Below are positions 13,620 to 26,113 of a stretch of 64,000 bases of DNA, one piece after another (position 1 is the stretch's first letter; each line of letters begins with the position of its first letter). The translations under genes and the position numbers were made by a program. Source of the DNA: Arachis hypogaea (lineage: Eukaryota > Streptophyta > Magnoliopsida > Fabales > Fabaceae); the NCBI RefSeq assembly GCF_003086295.3, contig NC_092045.1, positions 91,216,693-91,280,692 of the forward strand. The letters run 5' to 3'. The notes below the pieces were generated by a model. The model ran no database searches, had not been told where the DNA came from, and was given only the letters and a program-made list of their open reading frames with translations.

Positions 13620-13870
13620 TGAGCACTCTTTCTTGAAAGTGTGACCCCAGGAGATGGTGGAAGGTGAGGATCCCCTTCTTTGTTCCTCCTGGTACTGTAA
13701 AATCGCCCAGCGAGATGGTGTGAGGTTAGGATCCCCTCTTTTGTTCCTCCTGGACATATGAGAACGTACCTCCTAGGTAGACGCAAGGGTTATGGTTTTG
13801 CCCCACTTGCTCCAGGCTGGTTAGTATAGAGGCTCCCCGAATAGATGCAAGGGTGTGGTTCACCCCACTT
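13620..13870 (+). repeat. Internal imperfect duplications in the solo LTR
   Basis: The GAGATGGTG...GGATCCCC...TTGTTCCTCCTGG module is present twice (about 13651-13690 and 13711-13752). A second module, AGACGCAAGGGT / AGATGCAAGGGTGTGG followed by CCCCACTTRCTCC, is also duplicated. Confidence 0.65.
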
Positions 13871-15163
13871 ACTCCGGGTTATGATGAACTATGTATAAAG
13901 TACAAATATATGATATATAAGTAATGTTATTGCTATAATGAATGATTATGAATGAATATGAATGAAATGAGGCTTATGCACTTATGTTATCTGAGATACG
14001 AGTGTTCCAGGTTGAGACTCGATACTCTGTTGACCTTACGACGTAAGGGTGACTGGGCACGTATAAATTTCCGGGAAGGATATCCCCCAATGAGCAAGAT
14101 TTATATATATGAATGAGAAAAAGCTATGCATATACTCTTGGGGATGCGCGTTGAGGGACAATCCAGGGTTTAGCAGCCAGACTTGTCGGGTTGGCTTGAT
14201 AACTGACAGATGAGACTCATCAGCCATAGGACAGGCATGCATCATATGCATATTATTTGAATTGCTTGTTTGTGCCTTAATTGGGAATGCTTAAGTGAAT
14301 TTACTATGTTCATTGTTATATTTGCTATTTGTAGTACTTGTATTCTACCTGTGTTTGTCATTGTTTGCTTGTTTGTTTGTGCGATTTCACCGGTGTTGGA
14401 GGATCGGAGGAAAGGCAGAGGAGTTAAGGATTTTAGTTAGGTTTAAGATTTGGTTAAGTTAGGAATCCTTAGAAAACCACCTTGAGTTATGGTTTCTGTT
14501 TTAGTTCTTAAGCTTTATAATCTGAGTGTCGGCGTTTTAGAATTGCCTCTGCCTTTTCCAAGACCTTATATCTTACGCATACAACACCTTTACCATGCTG
14601 AGAACCCCCGATTCTCATTCTATACGGATTTTTGTGTTTTTCAGGTGTAGGTCGAGATGCACATTTCTAGGCGTCTGGAGTTCTCTGTAGCGAAGTTGGC
14701 TTTTGGGATTTTATATTTTGTTCCATTTTGTTATATCTATATGTATTGACTCTTCCTATGTATATATGCTTTACTATTGCACCTCATAGAGGTTTATGGA
14801 GAACTAGGGTCACTTTTACATATTTTGGGTTATGGTTCCTTTTATATATATGACTATTCTCTGGCCAGCCTTAGCTTCACAGGCTGAGTTCGGAGCTTGA
14901 TATTTTTTACTCTTGACCTTTTACTCTTACTTTTATATATTTGTTTATGAACCTTGGCTTTCTCCATACGCAAGTAATTTTTTTCCTGAGCGTTGCGCTT
15001 TTAATTTTACAATTTTTCTTTACCTATTTTTCAAGACTCCTAGTATACTACATTCTTTCAATTATTATACGTATATATATTTTGTTTTAGAGGTCGTAAT
15101 ACCACACCACCTCTATTTTATGATTTAAGCATAAAGATCTGTGTGGTAGGGTGTTACATTTGG

Positions 15164-16644
15164 AACCCGACCTGACCTAATTACCTTGTATATTAAAAAC
15201 TAAAAATATAGAATTTATATAATTTTTACCTAACTTTAATCAAACTTCAACCATCATTCACCTATTTTTTTTCTTTTTATTCTTATTTTTCTTGGTTGCA
15301 AAATTTTTTTCCCTTTCTTTTTTTATTTTAGAAATCTAATTCTAATTTGGTATTTAAATTAATGCAATCTGATATGATTGGTCCAGGTTTAGTCACAAAA
15401 ATATATTTACTTGATCCATTTTAAATTGATCAAATTTAATCGGTTCAATTCTCAATTTCTTTCAAACCCAACCCAATCCAATCCGATTACACCCTAACTT
15501 TATGGATTAAAAATTAGAAGTAACAACTCTAGTTATGAGTCTGACGACAATATAACACTATTATTCTCCTTGATTTGCGATTACTTACTTAAAATTATTT
15601 TTAAATTTAATTTTAACTATAAAAATCTAAAATTATATTCAATATCGTCTTTTTGTTTTGAAGTATATTTTGACAAATTAATTTAAAATAACACTTTACA
15701 AAAAATATTAATTCTATTCCTAATATATATTTATATATATCCTAATTAAATGGTATATTATAATATAGTTAATTTCTAAAATTATGATGCGTAGATAAAT
15801 AAAAGAAGGTAGTATATAAGACAAATTTTATGAGATAAATTATAATTTTAATAAATAATTAAAATAAATAAAATTTAAAAATATTAATTAATTAAAATTT
15901 TTAAATTAATTTAATAATTTTAATAACTTATATACCAATAGAACATGTTAAATTTTCAATAATAAGTTACCAACAAAAATTTTCAATAATAATTATAACT
16001 GTTATTTATTAAAAATATATTTTAAAGATTATAATTAATGTGTTTGTAATTTTACAAGAAGAATATATTAATTACTTAATAATTTTATCAATATACATGT
16101 ATGGTTAAGTCAAATTAATATTCAGTATTTTTTTTTATAGTTTGATGGAATTTCGAAACTCTAAATAATAAAAAAGTATTGTAACAACCACCTTGTATTA
16201 CTAATGGAAGAAGAAGAGTAAGAAATAAAAAGGTGGAAACAGACAAATAATTGTTTGAACATTTTCAAAAGATGAAGAAGTAAAAGAAAAGAAGAAAGAA
16301 AAGAAAAAAGAGGAAGGAAAAATTGAAAAGGGCAATAATGATATTTTAGTAAAGAAGTTAGCTCATAATTAACGATTTATTAATTTTGACAAACATATTT
16401 TAGTTTTTATAAATATTATATTAATTTTATATCAGCGCTCAAATCTTTAGTTCTTAAAAATGGTTTTTTATTTTGTAAGTCTACTTGATGAACATATATT
16501 AATATATATCATTGTCGAACAACAAATTGACATTCAAAAGGTGCACCCCTCGTTGGTAAATTTATTATATATGCCAACCACTCATGACTATTTTTAAATC
16601 TTTACATTTTTATTATAATGTATATATTTGAAACTTATTTTTAA
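15164..16644. other. AT-rich intergenic DNA
   Basis: No gene, RNA or element boundary recognised. A purine-rich run lies near 16206-16320. Confidence 0.6.
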
Positions 16645-17570
16645 AATAATTATTTAAATCAATTTCAAAAATTTTAAAAGTGAATATTTTAGTTCTTAAG
16701 AAAAATTAATATACAGATCAATTTTTAAAATTTTATTTTGACAGACAAATCAGTTTTTAGTTTATTTTTTGGCAGAATAATTATTTAAATTAGTCTCTAA
16801 GAATTTTAAAAATAGATATTTTAGTCCCAAAAAAAAAATTAATATACAGATCAATTTTCAACGTTTTTATCTGTTAGATTTAACAATTTTTCGTCCATTT
16901 TACTTTTACTAAATGTCAACTTTTATTATTATTATTATTAACTTAGCTTTGTACATGTGAACAATGATACTAACATATTAATATCGTCTTTTCGTTAGAA
17001 ACAAATAAGGTAAATAATGATAATTTGAACTCCAAATTAAAATATTTTCTTTTTATTTTTTAAAATAAGACATCTTTGATTATATTAAATATAAAAATAT
17101 CAAATAATTTCAACTTTAAATTTCTTGTAGAATAATCTTTAATAATTTTATTAAATATTATTATTATTATTATTATTATTATTGTTGTTGTTATTATTAT
17201 TGTAAAAACTCTTTTTATATTATAAATACATACATAATAAGAATTTAATGAATAAATTTTCATTGCGTAATTAATAATAATAATAATAATAATAATTTTA
17301 TTTTGTTTTATATTTTTTAATGAGACCTGTTATATTTGACAGAAAAAAAAGATTAGAAATTAATCTGTGCATTATTTTTTTAGAGATTAAATTGTCCACT
17401 TTTAAAATCTTTGAGAATTGATCTGGATAATTACTCTGCTAAAAAATAAACTAATGACTAAATTGTCTGTCGAAATTAAATCTTGGAGATATTTTTGTAT
17501 ATTAATTTTTTTAAAAAACTCTATTTTTAAAATTTTTAAAATTAATTTGAATAATTATTACTCCTTATTT
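16645..17570. repeat. Fold-back structure with about 215-bp inverted arms
   Basis: The sequence at about 16645-16858 is found inverted at about 17351-17570. Each arm itself contains two copies of a roughly 120-bp module (AATAATTATTTAAAT, then ATATTTTAGT, then TTAATATACAGATCAATTT). The loop of about 490 bp holds (ATT)n microsatellites. This could be a fold-back or MITE-like element; I could not define a target duplication. Confidence 0.6.
17157..17202. repeat. (ATT)n microsatellite
   Basis: Continuous ATT/TTG trinucleotide run inside the fold-back loop; a second TAA run lies at about 17268-17296. Confidence 0.85.
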
Positions 17571-18559
17571 TTATTATAATTTTCTCTATGCAATTGGACA
17601 TTAACGTGTATATTACAAATATTATGTATATAATAATTTCTTGCATCAGATGTTTACTCATATTAGTTTGATAAATAACTATTTTGTGCACAGTAAAAAT
17701 CTTTCACGAATGAATAAAATAATATATAGTAATTACTATAAGATTTGAAGCATGTCACACCATAATTGTTCAGTTATTTATGAATTTTATTACTAAAAGT
17801 ATTTTTTGTGAGTATTCAATTTTCCAAAATATTAATCATAATTGTGGATTTATTGCAATAATTGTAGATTTATTTTTTTCATACCAGTTTAATTAGTTAA
17901 TACTCAAAATAGCGAAAATTGAAATCTTAGGTAACAACACAAACAAATGAATTAACTAAGTAAATTAAATAAAAAAACGAAAACATTAATTATTTCACAT
18001 TTTATTTCCAAGGGAAAGAGGATGAATGAGGAAATCATACTTTATCCCAAATATTTTGGGGTAAAACCTATTTAATTTTTATTAAGGAGAGGATATATTT
18101 TTCATGCGTATTTTGAGAATATTTTCGTATTTATTTAGATAATAAATACTTTGTTATTAATATAAAGAATATGTTGATTATAAAAAAAAATGAAAATATT
18201 AAGGGTTAATATTTTTAATAGAAAATTAAAACTTGAGTAGTGTTAACTTAAATACAAGATAAATAAAAAATATTATTTTTTTATATTTGTGAAAAAAAAT
18301 TTGAAAGTGATTAAAATTCAGACGAAAAACACATATTTTCAGAATTAGATAGAGTAACATTATTATTATTATACAGGGGAACTAGTCCAGCCATCTTTTG
18401 GATAAAAAGAAAAAAAAGTTATGAGTATAATTTTAATGCAGTGATAATATAAATATGAAGAGTTTTACACAGTTATTCGATCAAATTTATATGTTTAGAT
18501 ATTTTTTCAAGTAATAAAGTCAAAAATTAATTATTTATGATAATGTAATATTATATAAT
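17571..18559. other. AT-rich intergenic DNA
   Basis: No gene or element recognised. Confidence 0.6.
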
Positions 18560-18995
18560 TGAATATGAAAGGATTTTTATTTAAATAAAAAATTTATTAT
18601 TTACGTAATTAAATTAGAGTACATAAATTTATTAATTTGTGCATTTAGTATCATTTTTGCAGTTAAATTTGAAAAAATAGTATTTGTAAAGTTTTTTATG
18701 GCTATGCCATAGTGAAAATGTATTGCATTTTTGTTTTTCATTTTCACAGGTAGAAAGAGAAAAAAATGAACCAGAAAAAAGTTAATGTTTATTTTCGGTT
18801 TTTCTTCCTATATAGTATATACAAAAACGGATAGAAAAAATACATTACATTTTTGTATCAGAAATTGTACAAACCTTCTTTTCTTAATTTCTGACATTAA
18901 AAACGATACTAATATACAAATTAATAAATTTCAATATCTTCATTTAATTACGTAACCAATAATTTTTTATTTAAATAAAAAAGTTTTGAATATCG
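18560..18995. repeat. Fold-back structure with about 100-bp inverted arms
   Basis: The arm at about 18560-18660 (TTTTTATTTAAATAAAAAAT, then TACGTAATTAAAT, then AAATTTATTAATTTGT) recurs inverted at about 18898-18995. The spacer of about 240 bp has a second, smaller inverted pair around TGTATTGCATTTTTG. MITE-like, boundaries undefined. Confidence 0.5.
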
Positions 18996-19048
18996 TGTTG
19001 TGCAGGAAAATTTAAAAATTATGTTTAATTATTTTTAATTTGAAGTGA

Positions 19049-19050
<2 letters not shown>

Positions 19051-19113
<63 letters not shown>
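19051..19113. repeat. (AT)n microsatellite 1
   Basis: About 63 bp of uninterrupted AT dinucleotide. Confidence 0.95.
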
Positions 19114-19115
<2 letters not shown>

Positions 19116-19214
19116 CTATTATCTGAAATCTCATTAGTACAAGCCAATATATTTTTATTCGTCAAATATATTAAAATAATTCGCCTTACCGAAAACGTCG
19201 CTAAAAAATAATTC

Positions 19215-19216
<2 letters not shown>

Positions 19217-19275
<59 letters not shown>
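19217..19275. repeat. (AT)n microsatellite 2
   Basis: About 58 bp of uninterrupted TA dinucleotide, about 100 bp from the first tract. Confidence 0.95.
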
Positions 19276-19277
<2 letters not shown>

Positions 19278-20116
19278 TATTCACTTTTCATTTAGATTTA
19301 TTCGTACTCCATCATATATGATATTGTTGATTATTGCAAAGTTTAAGTTTATCACAAGTCACAAGTAGCTATTAATTTAATTTGTAGGTTTAGGGTTGGT
19401 TTCTATGTTGACCTGTCGGTCCGTCTAGTAATCGTGAATCGTGATGTCACCAATTGCATAAAAACAAGGATAGTCCAAGTTGCGCGCGAATATGCCCAAA
19501 TATAAATTCGCCTGCACCTTGTATTAAAGAAAAAAGAAAGTAAATCACATGTTTAAATAAAATGAAATTTAAAATGATCCAAATGCAACAAATAAAAATT
19601 GATTACATTTGAATCTTGTATGTAATCTATATAAACTGATATATCACAAAGCAGTTTAACAAATTCTATAACGTATTACATTAAAGTACAAAATTATCAT
19701 AAACTGCTACTCTCAAACGCGATATATGAAGAGCAAAACTAAAAAAAAAAAAAAATGTATAGCGGTTTATGCACAAATCTAGGGGCATAATCCTCTTGAC
19801 CCCATCGCGGTTTATGATCAAAATATTGTGGAAGATATCGCGATGGGTACTTTTGATTTTTTCGTTGAAAATGCTTTTAAAATTATAGCTAGTCACGGAT
19901 TCTTCACTTGGATTATTTGGTAGGTTTTTGAGACAAAACTGGAAAGAGAGTGGGACCGTGAAAAAAGAAAAAAATCGTGTCTACTGATTTGTTGTCTACC
20001 TTGTTGGAAATATAAAGGAAGAAGTTAGTGCAGTAATTTTTTAATTTTTAAATTCAGAAAAAAGGAGGGTGTTATTGTTGATTAGAAGTAGATTTGTAGT
20101 AATCTATAACAATATA
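19276..20116. other. Intergenic DNA
   Basis: No gene recognised. A segment at 19700-19850 contains CGCGATATATGAAGAG and CATCGCGGTTTATGATC, less AT-rich than its neighbours, perhaps a small element relic. Confidence 0.5.
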
Positions 20117-22251
20117 TAAAGAGAATATAGAGAGAATGATGTTCAATTTTTATATTCTCATTTTAATTTTATTAATAAACACTGATTGATGTAACTGCAT
20201 CTTAAAAATTATTATAAAATATAATTACCATTAATTTTTCTTCATTCATATTACGGTTATCTTCTTATTTTACACACAATTCTTATTTATAATGTCTTTT
20301 TTTTCGTTTTACTACGTATATATAATATTTTTTTTATCTTTCAAATGATTCTATTAGCCTCATATTTATAAAGTATAATTATTAAAGTTAGATTTTTTAC
20401 TGTAATTAATACATAGATATTAATTGTGTTAACATTTACCTTTTTTTCTATCTTTTTCTATCTCTTGAGTTATGTAAATTTTAATTTTTTTTGTTGTAAC
20501 CATGGATATGAAACTTTTTTAATATTAGAAGAAAAAGCCTATGGCTGTTATTCAAGGTCGTCATCAAACTTTAAAATATATTCAATTAGAATCGTATCAA
20601 CAATTTTAGAAAATAGATTTGAACTTAAATAATTATTTTTAACGAAGAGCATTGGATATATATTTATTGAATTTTTTAAAAAAAGATTGTGTATTTATAT
20701 GTCATCTTTTATTTTTGTGGTGGTGTATAGCAATATTGCTTACATCATAATTTCAAAGTTTATTTTATATTTAAGTCAATTCATAAAGTATTCTACAAAA
20801 ATTATGTTTAAATTAACTTTTTATTTTATATTTTGGAATTTAAAATTTTATATTTTTATTTTTATTCAAAAATTATTTTTTATTTAATTTTAATTCGGTT
20901 AGTCTTAAAGTATTAATATTAATTTTAATTTTTTAATTTTTAGAATAGATAAAAAATGTGATTTTTTTATAAATTAGATTATTCAAAAACTACTCAGTTA
21001 AGTTTAATTCTTTACATGTTAAATAAAAGATTGTTTAATTAAATAAAAAAATTAATAAAAAAATATAAAAACACATATCAGAATTTTTTTTTACATCAAA
21101 TTGATAAGATAAAAAACTTATATTAAATTGATAAAAAAAGACAAAATTATTTTTTACGTGATATATTAAGAGAATACAGAAAAAATAGTGTCTAATTTTT
21201 GTATTTCCATTTTAACCTTATTAATAAAGTGACTGAGGTAACTGCATTTTAAAAATTGGTGTAAAATATAATTACCATTAATTTTTCTTCATTCATATTG
21301 CGGTTACCTTTTTATTTTACGCACAATGGTGTCCTCTTCTTCATTTCACTAAGTACAGCCATACAGGTAATACTTTCTTTTATCTTTCAGATAATTTTAT
21401 TAGGCTCATATTTACAAAGTATAATTATCAAGATCATATTTTTTACTGTAATTAATACATAGGTATTAATTGTATCAATATTTATATAATTTTTTTGTCT
21501 TCCTTTATCTCTTGGATTATATAAATTTTAATTTTTTTGTTTGTTTTTAACCATGGATACGAAACCTTTTTAATATTAGAAGAGAAAGTCTATGTGTAAT
21601 ACTCAAGGTCGTCATAAAACTTTAAAGTATATTCAGTTTGAATGGTATCAACAATTTGAGAGAATATATTTAAACTTAAATACCTTAATGAAAAGTATTG
21701 GATATATATTTATTGAATTTTTTTTAAGAAAAAAATTTGTGTATTTATGTCATCTTTTAATTTTGTGGTGGTGAACAGCAATAATGCTCACATCATAATT
21801 TTAAAGTTCATTTTATATTTATGTCAATTCATAGAGTATTTTATAAAAATTATGTTTAGATAAATTTTTTATCTTATAATTATTTTATATTTTAGAATTT
21901 AAAATTTTGTATTTTTATGTTTATTTAAAAATTATTTTTGTATTTTATTTTAATTCTATTAGTCTAAAAGTACTAATATTAATTTTAATTTTTTAATTTT
22001 TAAAATAGATAAAAAGATGTAATTTTTTTTATAAATGAGATGATTCAAAAACTACTCATTATAAAAGAAGTTAAGTTTAATTCTTGACATGTTAAATAAA
22101 AGATTGTTTAATTAGATAAAAAAATTATAAAAAAATTAATAGAAAAATATAAGAATACATATGAGATAATTTTTTTTACATCAAATTAATAAAATAAAAT
22201 AAAAATTACATCAAATTGAGAAAAGAAAAAGACAAAACTATTTTTTACGTG
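20117..22251 (+). repeat. Tandem duplication of a roughly 1.09-kb AT-rich segment
   Basis: Copy 1 (about 20117-21160) and copy 2 (about 21161-22251) align head to tail with shared words in the same order: ATATAATTACCATTAATTTT, TGTAATTAATACATAG, AACCATGGATA, GTATTTATRTCATCTTTTA and TTTTTTACGTG at each end. The copies differ by many substitutions and small indels, so the duplication is old. Small frames (20426-20632, 20687-20887 and 21592-21774) fall in equivalent places but are not conserved as proteins. No recognised element. Confidence 0.75.
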
Positions 22252-23778
22252 AAGAGTTAAGAATAAATTAAAAAGATAGAAGAATGATGAAAATATAAAT
22301 TAAATAAGTAAACTAAAAAGAAGAAAAAATGTAAGTAAAAGTAATTTTACGCGAAATCGAATAAAATTTACAACTGCAATGGATGAAAATAATGGAGGAC
22401 GTTGGAGGCGATGCAATTGAGGGTGTTAAAAAAAAGAAGGGCAATAGTAAGAGAGACATATAAAAGTGTACATGAAGAACAAAATTGTTAGATTTTTCAA
22501 AAAAATTAAAAACAAAACTTTAATAGAATAATTAGAGTGAAATCAAATTACTAGCGAGAGTACAAAGGCGGTTTAAACAAAAGGATATAAACTAAAACTA
22601 ACATAGAATTAAATAAAATATAAAGATAATAAAGAATATAAAGACATTGATAAAATAAAAGATATAGACTAAAATTAACATAAAATTAAACAAAACATGA
22701 AGATGGTAAAAAAATGTGAAAATATTGATGTTCACTTAGTCTATTTTTTTTATTTATTAACAATTTGCAGATACTCTGTATTTTTTTTTATTAGGAGATG
22801 TGTGTTATCATGGTGATAGGAGTATTAAAACTATTTTTATTTCAGTGGGAGGTTATTAGATTTTTTAAAATAAATTTTATGACTATTTTATCCTTATAAT
22901 TTACTTTATGAAATGGTTTGTTAGAGGGTAAACATAATCCAAAAAAATTGGAAACTAAAGTTGTAGTCGACTCTTTGTATTGATTTTATAGATTTTCACC
23001 TTTTGTTATATGGTACAAAGATTATATATAATATAATAAATGGTACATGTTCTCATATATAAGAGCTTGGGACTTAATATTACTCTTTTTTGGAGTTTCT
23101 CTACCTTAATAAAAGAACTAATATCATTTAGACTTAATGTTTATTGCTGTACTTAATAAAAAAACTACTAGCATTTAACTTTAATTTTTAACTTTCAAGA
23201 TATATTAAAAGATATAACTTTTTATGCATTAAATAATTTAAAGGATACTTATTATATAGAAAGTTAAAAATATTCTAAATTTAAAAAATTATTTAATAAC
23301 AAAATTAAATTTGTTCAAAATCGTATGGAGAGTTAGAAAGAGAAAGAGAAAGTTAAAATTTTTTAACTAATTATAAAAAATCACCACCATCAAAGGCAAA
23401 GCTATTAAAATTGAGTATATTAAGTGAGGTTTAAGAAATAAACCAGAACGATAAATCTAAAAAATTTTCTATCTCTCTTTATATAGTGTTTCACTTTAAC
23501 TAACTATTTTTTATGAATAGTATTCAAATGACGAACAAAATAATAAGAAGATTCATATTAGATTATGAAAATTAATTTCATCCTTATAATATGATGACAT
23601 TATTAGTTTAAAATATGTACAATGAAATACTAAAGTATAGTTTAATTAATGTGCATAATAAAATAAATATAAAACTTATAAAATAGTAGTCAAATGTGAA
23701 TAGTAATGGTTACGTTATGTTATAAGGTACTATATTAAACTACGGCTTAAATTTATAATAAACTACAACTTAAAGATA
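22252..23778. other. AT-rich intergenic DNA
   Basis: No gene recognised. A small imperfect tandem repeat of about 80 bp lies at about 22584-22725 (GATATARACTAAAAYTAACAT). Confidence 0.55.
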
Positions 23779-23788
23779 ATTTAAAAAA

Positions 23789-24100
23789 GGTTTAATTACT
23801 CTGTTGGTCCTTATAGTTTCGTGAAATTTTCAATTAGGTCCCTATACTTTTTTTCTTTTTAATTGGGTCCCTGCACTAATTTTTTTTCAATTAAGTCCCT
23901 CTTAATAGTAATTGGGTTAATTTTATAGGGACCCAACTAAAAAAAAAAGAATTGGTATAGGGACCAAAATAAAAAGAAAAAAAGTATAGGAACCCAATTA
24001 AAAAATTTTTTTGGTGTAAGGACTCAATTAAAAGGAAATAAAGTATATGGACCTAATTGAAAATTTCACGAAACTATAATGACCAATAGATTAATTAAAC
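23789..24100. mobile_element. MITE with about 60-bp terminal inverted repeats, probably MULE-derived
   Basis: The left end (GTTTAATTACTCTGTTGGTC from 23790, on to CCCTATACTTT at 23850) is repeated inverted at the right end with only a few differences over about 60 bp. The interior consists of further AGGTCCCTATAC-type direct and inverted repeats. ATTTAAAAAA lies outside both ends (23779-23788 and 24101-24110), a 9-10-bp duplication that points to a Mutator-like family, although it is low-complexity. 312 bp, no coding capacity. Confidence 0.8.
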
Positions 24101-24110
24101 ATTTAAAAAA

Positions 24111-25059
24111 TTAAATATAAAATTAAAAAAATATTCTTTATCAATTGAAATTATGCATGAAGATAAAGAGTATTTTGAATATAAATTTTTATCACTGCTT
24201 TAAATTAAATACTACTAAAAATAAATAAATAAACTTAATAACGTTTATAAATAGTTAATTTGTAAATAATGTTTCTAAATTTTTATTTTGATTTTGTTAC
24301 ACATAATTTTTAATTGAATAATCTTGAAGGGTTTATATATTTATTTTTATGGTCAGTAAATCTAACCGTTTTTTAAAATTAAAGAAGTTATTGGTAAGAA
24401 AATGTATGATGAATGACGAAGAATTTTTTTTCAGATACACAATTTTTATACTTTCCTATTTTGTTTATTAAGTATTCTTATATTTTGATATTTAAAAACG
24501 AAAAAAATAAGCATCCTCATTTATTCTATTTTTCACTATTTATAAAAAAATGAAGACCTCTTTGTATTTAGATTCATATTTTGGTCTACCATTTAAAAAA
24601 GAAGAAGACAAACATGAATATCCATGACATTTAAGTAAAAATTATCTTTTATAAATAACTAACATGTATTTTGGTTTATATATACTCTTTTTGAATTAGA
24701 ATAATGTTATTATCATTATTTTTTGAATTATATTTTGGTTTATAGTAATTTTAATTTTAATAAAATATGATATAAATAAAGTCACATCAATATTAAAATA
24801 AAAAATATTTATCTAATAAATTTGAAGAGTGAATGATATATTAACAAAAAAATAAAATTAATTTTTTAAAAATAATAAAAAAGTGGTTGAATAGGCATGT
24901 TAGTATCTGTTGAACTGTTAGTAGTGATAAAGTTGATAAAATATTGTTAGATATACTAGTTTTATTGTCTATTAATTTTCGAAGTTATTGATATTATATT
25001 AGGACATTAGATGATATTATATTTGGAATTTTTAGCGAAGATTCGATGACATTCACCAA
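24111..25059. other. AT-rich intergenic DNA
   Basis: No gene or element recognised. Confidence 0.6.
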
Positions 25060-25960
25060 CGTTCATTTATAAAATTCAAAAATTGTTAGTTGATTATTGA
25101 CATTAGAATTTTCATTAAAATATAATTAGGGTTAAATTTTTGTTTTATAATGCTGTCGACTAGAATAGGAGGCAGCAATAGAACATGCTTTTTTATGATT
25201 GGGTTATCCCATATTTTAAAACTTCTGGGTTGTAAAATTTGGTGAGGCTGAACAAACATTAGCTCAGGCTGGATGAGCTTCTGGTTAGCGTACTTATTAA
25301 GAAGTGGTGTTCTGAGAAACATATTTTTCATATGCCTTTCAAAAAGTGTATTATTATTCTGCAAGCCTATTATATGTGGACTTCACCAACAAAGTGATTG
25401 AAAGATTATTTGTGCCTTTTATAATTAGAGTTAATACACTTAGATATGTTGGTGGTTATGTGTTCGAACTGTCTCCTATTATCTTGATGTTGGGTCCACT
25501 AGCCGCATTCTATTATGTTTGTCCAATGACACATAGCCGAGTTCTCTGTCATCAGAATGTCAAACCAGTAGTAAAACTCAATCTCAGAATGTCAAGCCCA
25601 ATACTGCGGCTAATGCAACCACAGGCATCAAATTCAAAGCTCCCCTAAACCAATCGATCGAGGATTTGGAGCTGACCCCCCCCAAATTGGCAATAACGTC
25701 CTCCATCTTCGTATATAACTCATGTATGCTCACTTCTTGGAAAACTTTTCTAACAATGATATAGAACTTGAAAATTTTCATCGGATCCTGTCACAATCAT
25801 ATCATACTTCATATCGGTTGAGACAATGGCAATTGGGATCTTGTAAAACAATTTCTCGACCCGCTTGGTTCCACACACTCAAGCTTCTATAATATACTGG
25901 TCTAAACATCTATAAAACTATTTGATGAACAGATAGAAATACTCAAAGGTTTATTGTCAG
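25060..25960 (-). pseudogene. Decayed Mutator-like (MULE) transposase N-terminal region
   Basis: On the minus strand, downstream from about 25875, translation gives KRVEKLFYKIPIAIVSTDMK followed by YDMIVTGSDENFQVLYHC and a stop. I recognise this as the N-terminal domain that precedes the zinc-finger and catalytic domains in legume MULE proteins (pattern KLFYRIPI..V....KYD....SDED.QVLFHC). Frameshifted continuation (HELYTKMEDVIANLGG, MPVVALAAVLG) matches the low-complexity linker that follows in that family. No DDE domain, zinc finger or terminal inverted repeat is visible, so only a remnant remains. The region at 25086-25364 may be further linker; that part is not certain. Confidence 0.5.
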
Positions 25961-26113
25961 TAAAATTTATACCATGTCTTTTATTTTTTTTGAATCTTTT
26001 CTGTATAGTACACAAGAGATAAGAAACTATCCTCACCAAATATTGTATTGGCCACTCTACATCACAATCACGTTCAACTAGTATTTATAAAGCTATTTTT
26101 ATTCAAAAACTAT

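Larger units (their letters stand above)
11853..15158 (+). mobile_element. Large LTR-type block, probably a solo LTR (3.3 kb)
   Basis: It starts TGTAAAATCC and ends GGGTGTTACA, so it has TG...CA termini with a short imperfect inverted repeat. TTTGG flanks it on both sides (11848-11852 and 15159-15163), a 5-bp target duplication typical of LTR-retrotransposon integration. There is no primer-binding site, gag or pol inside. A TATA-like TATATATAAG at about 12053 is followed by transcribed-looking sequence, consistent with an LTR promoter. The interior includes GCGTACGCGTG words (13255-13385) and small internal duplications (13620-13870). Recombination between two LTRs leaving one copy explains it best; a non-autonomous element without coding capacity is the alternative. 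Confidence 0.75.

Noticed and set aside
19025..19291. 88-codon open frame rich in Tyr-Ile
   Set aside because: It is the (AT)n microsatellite read as codons.
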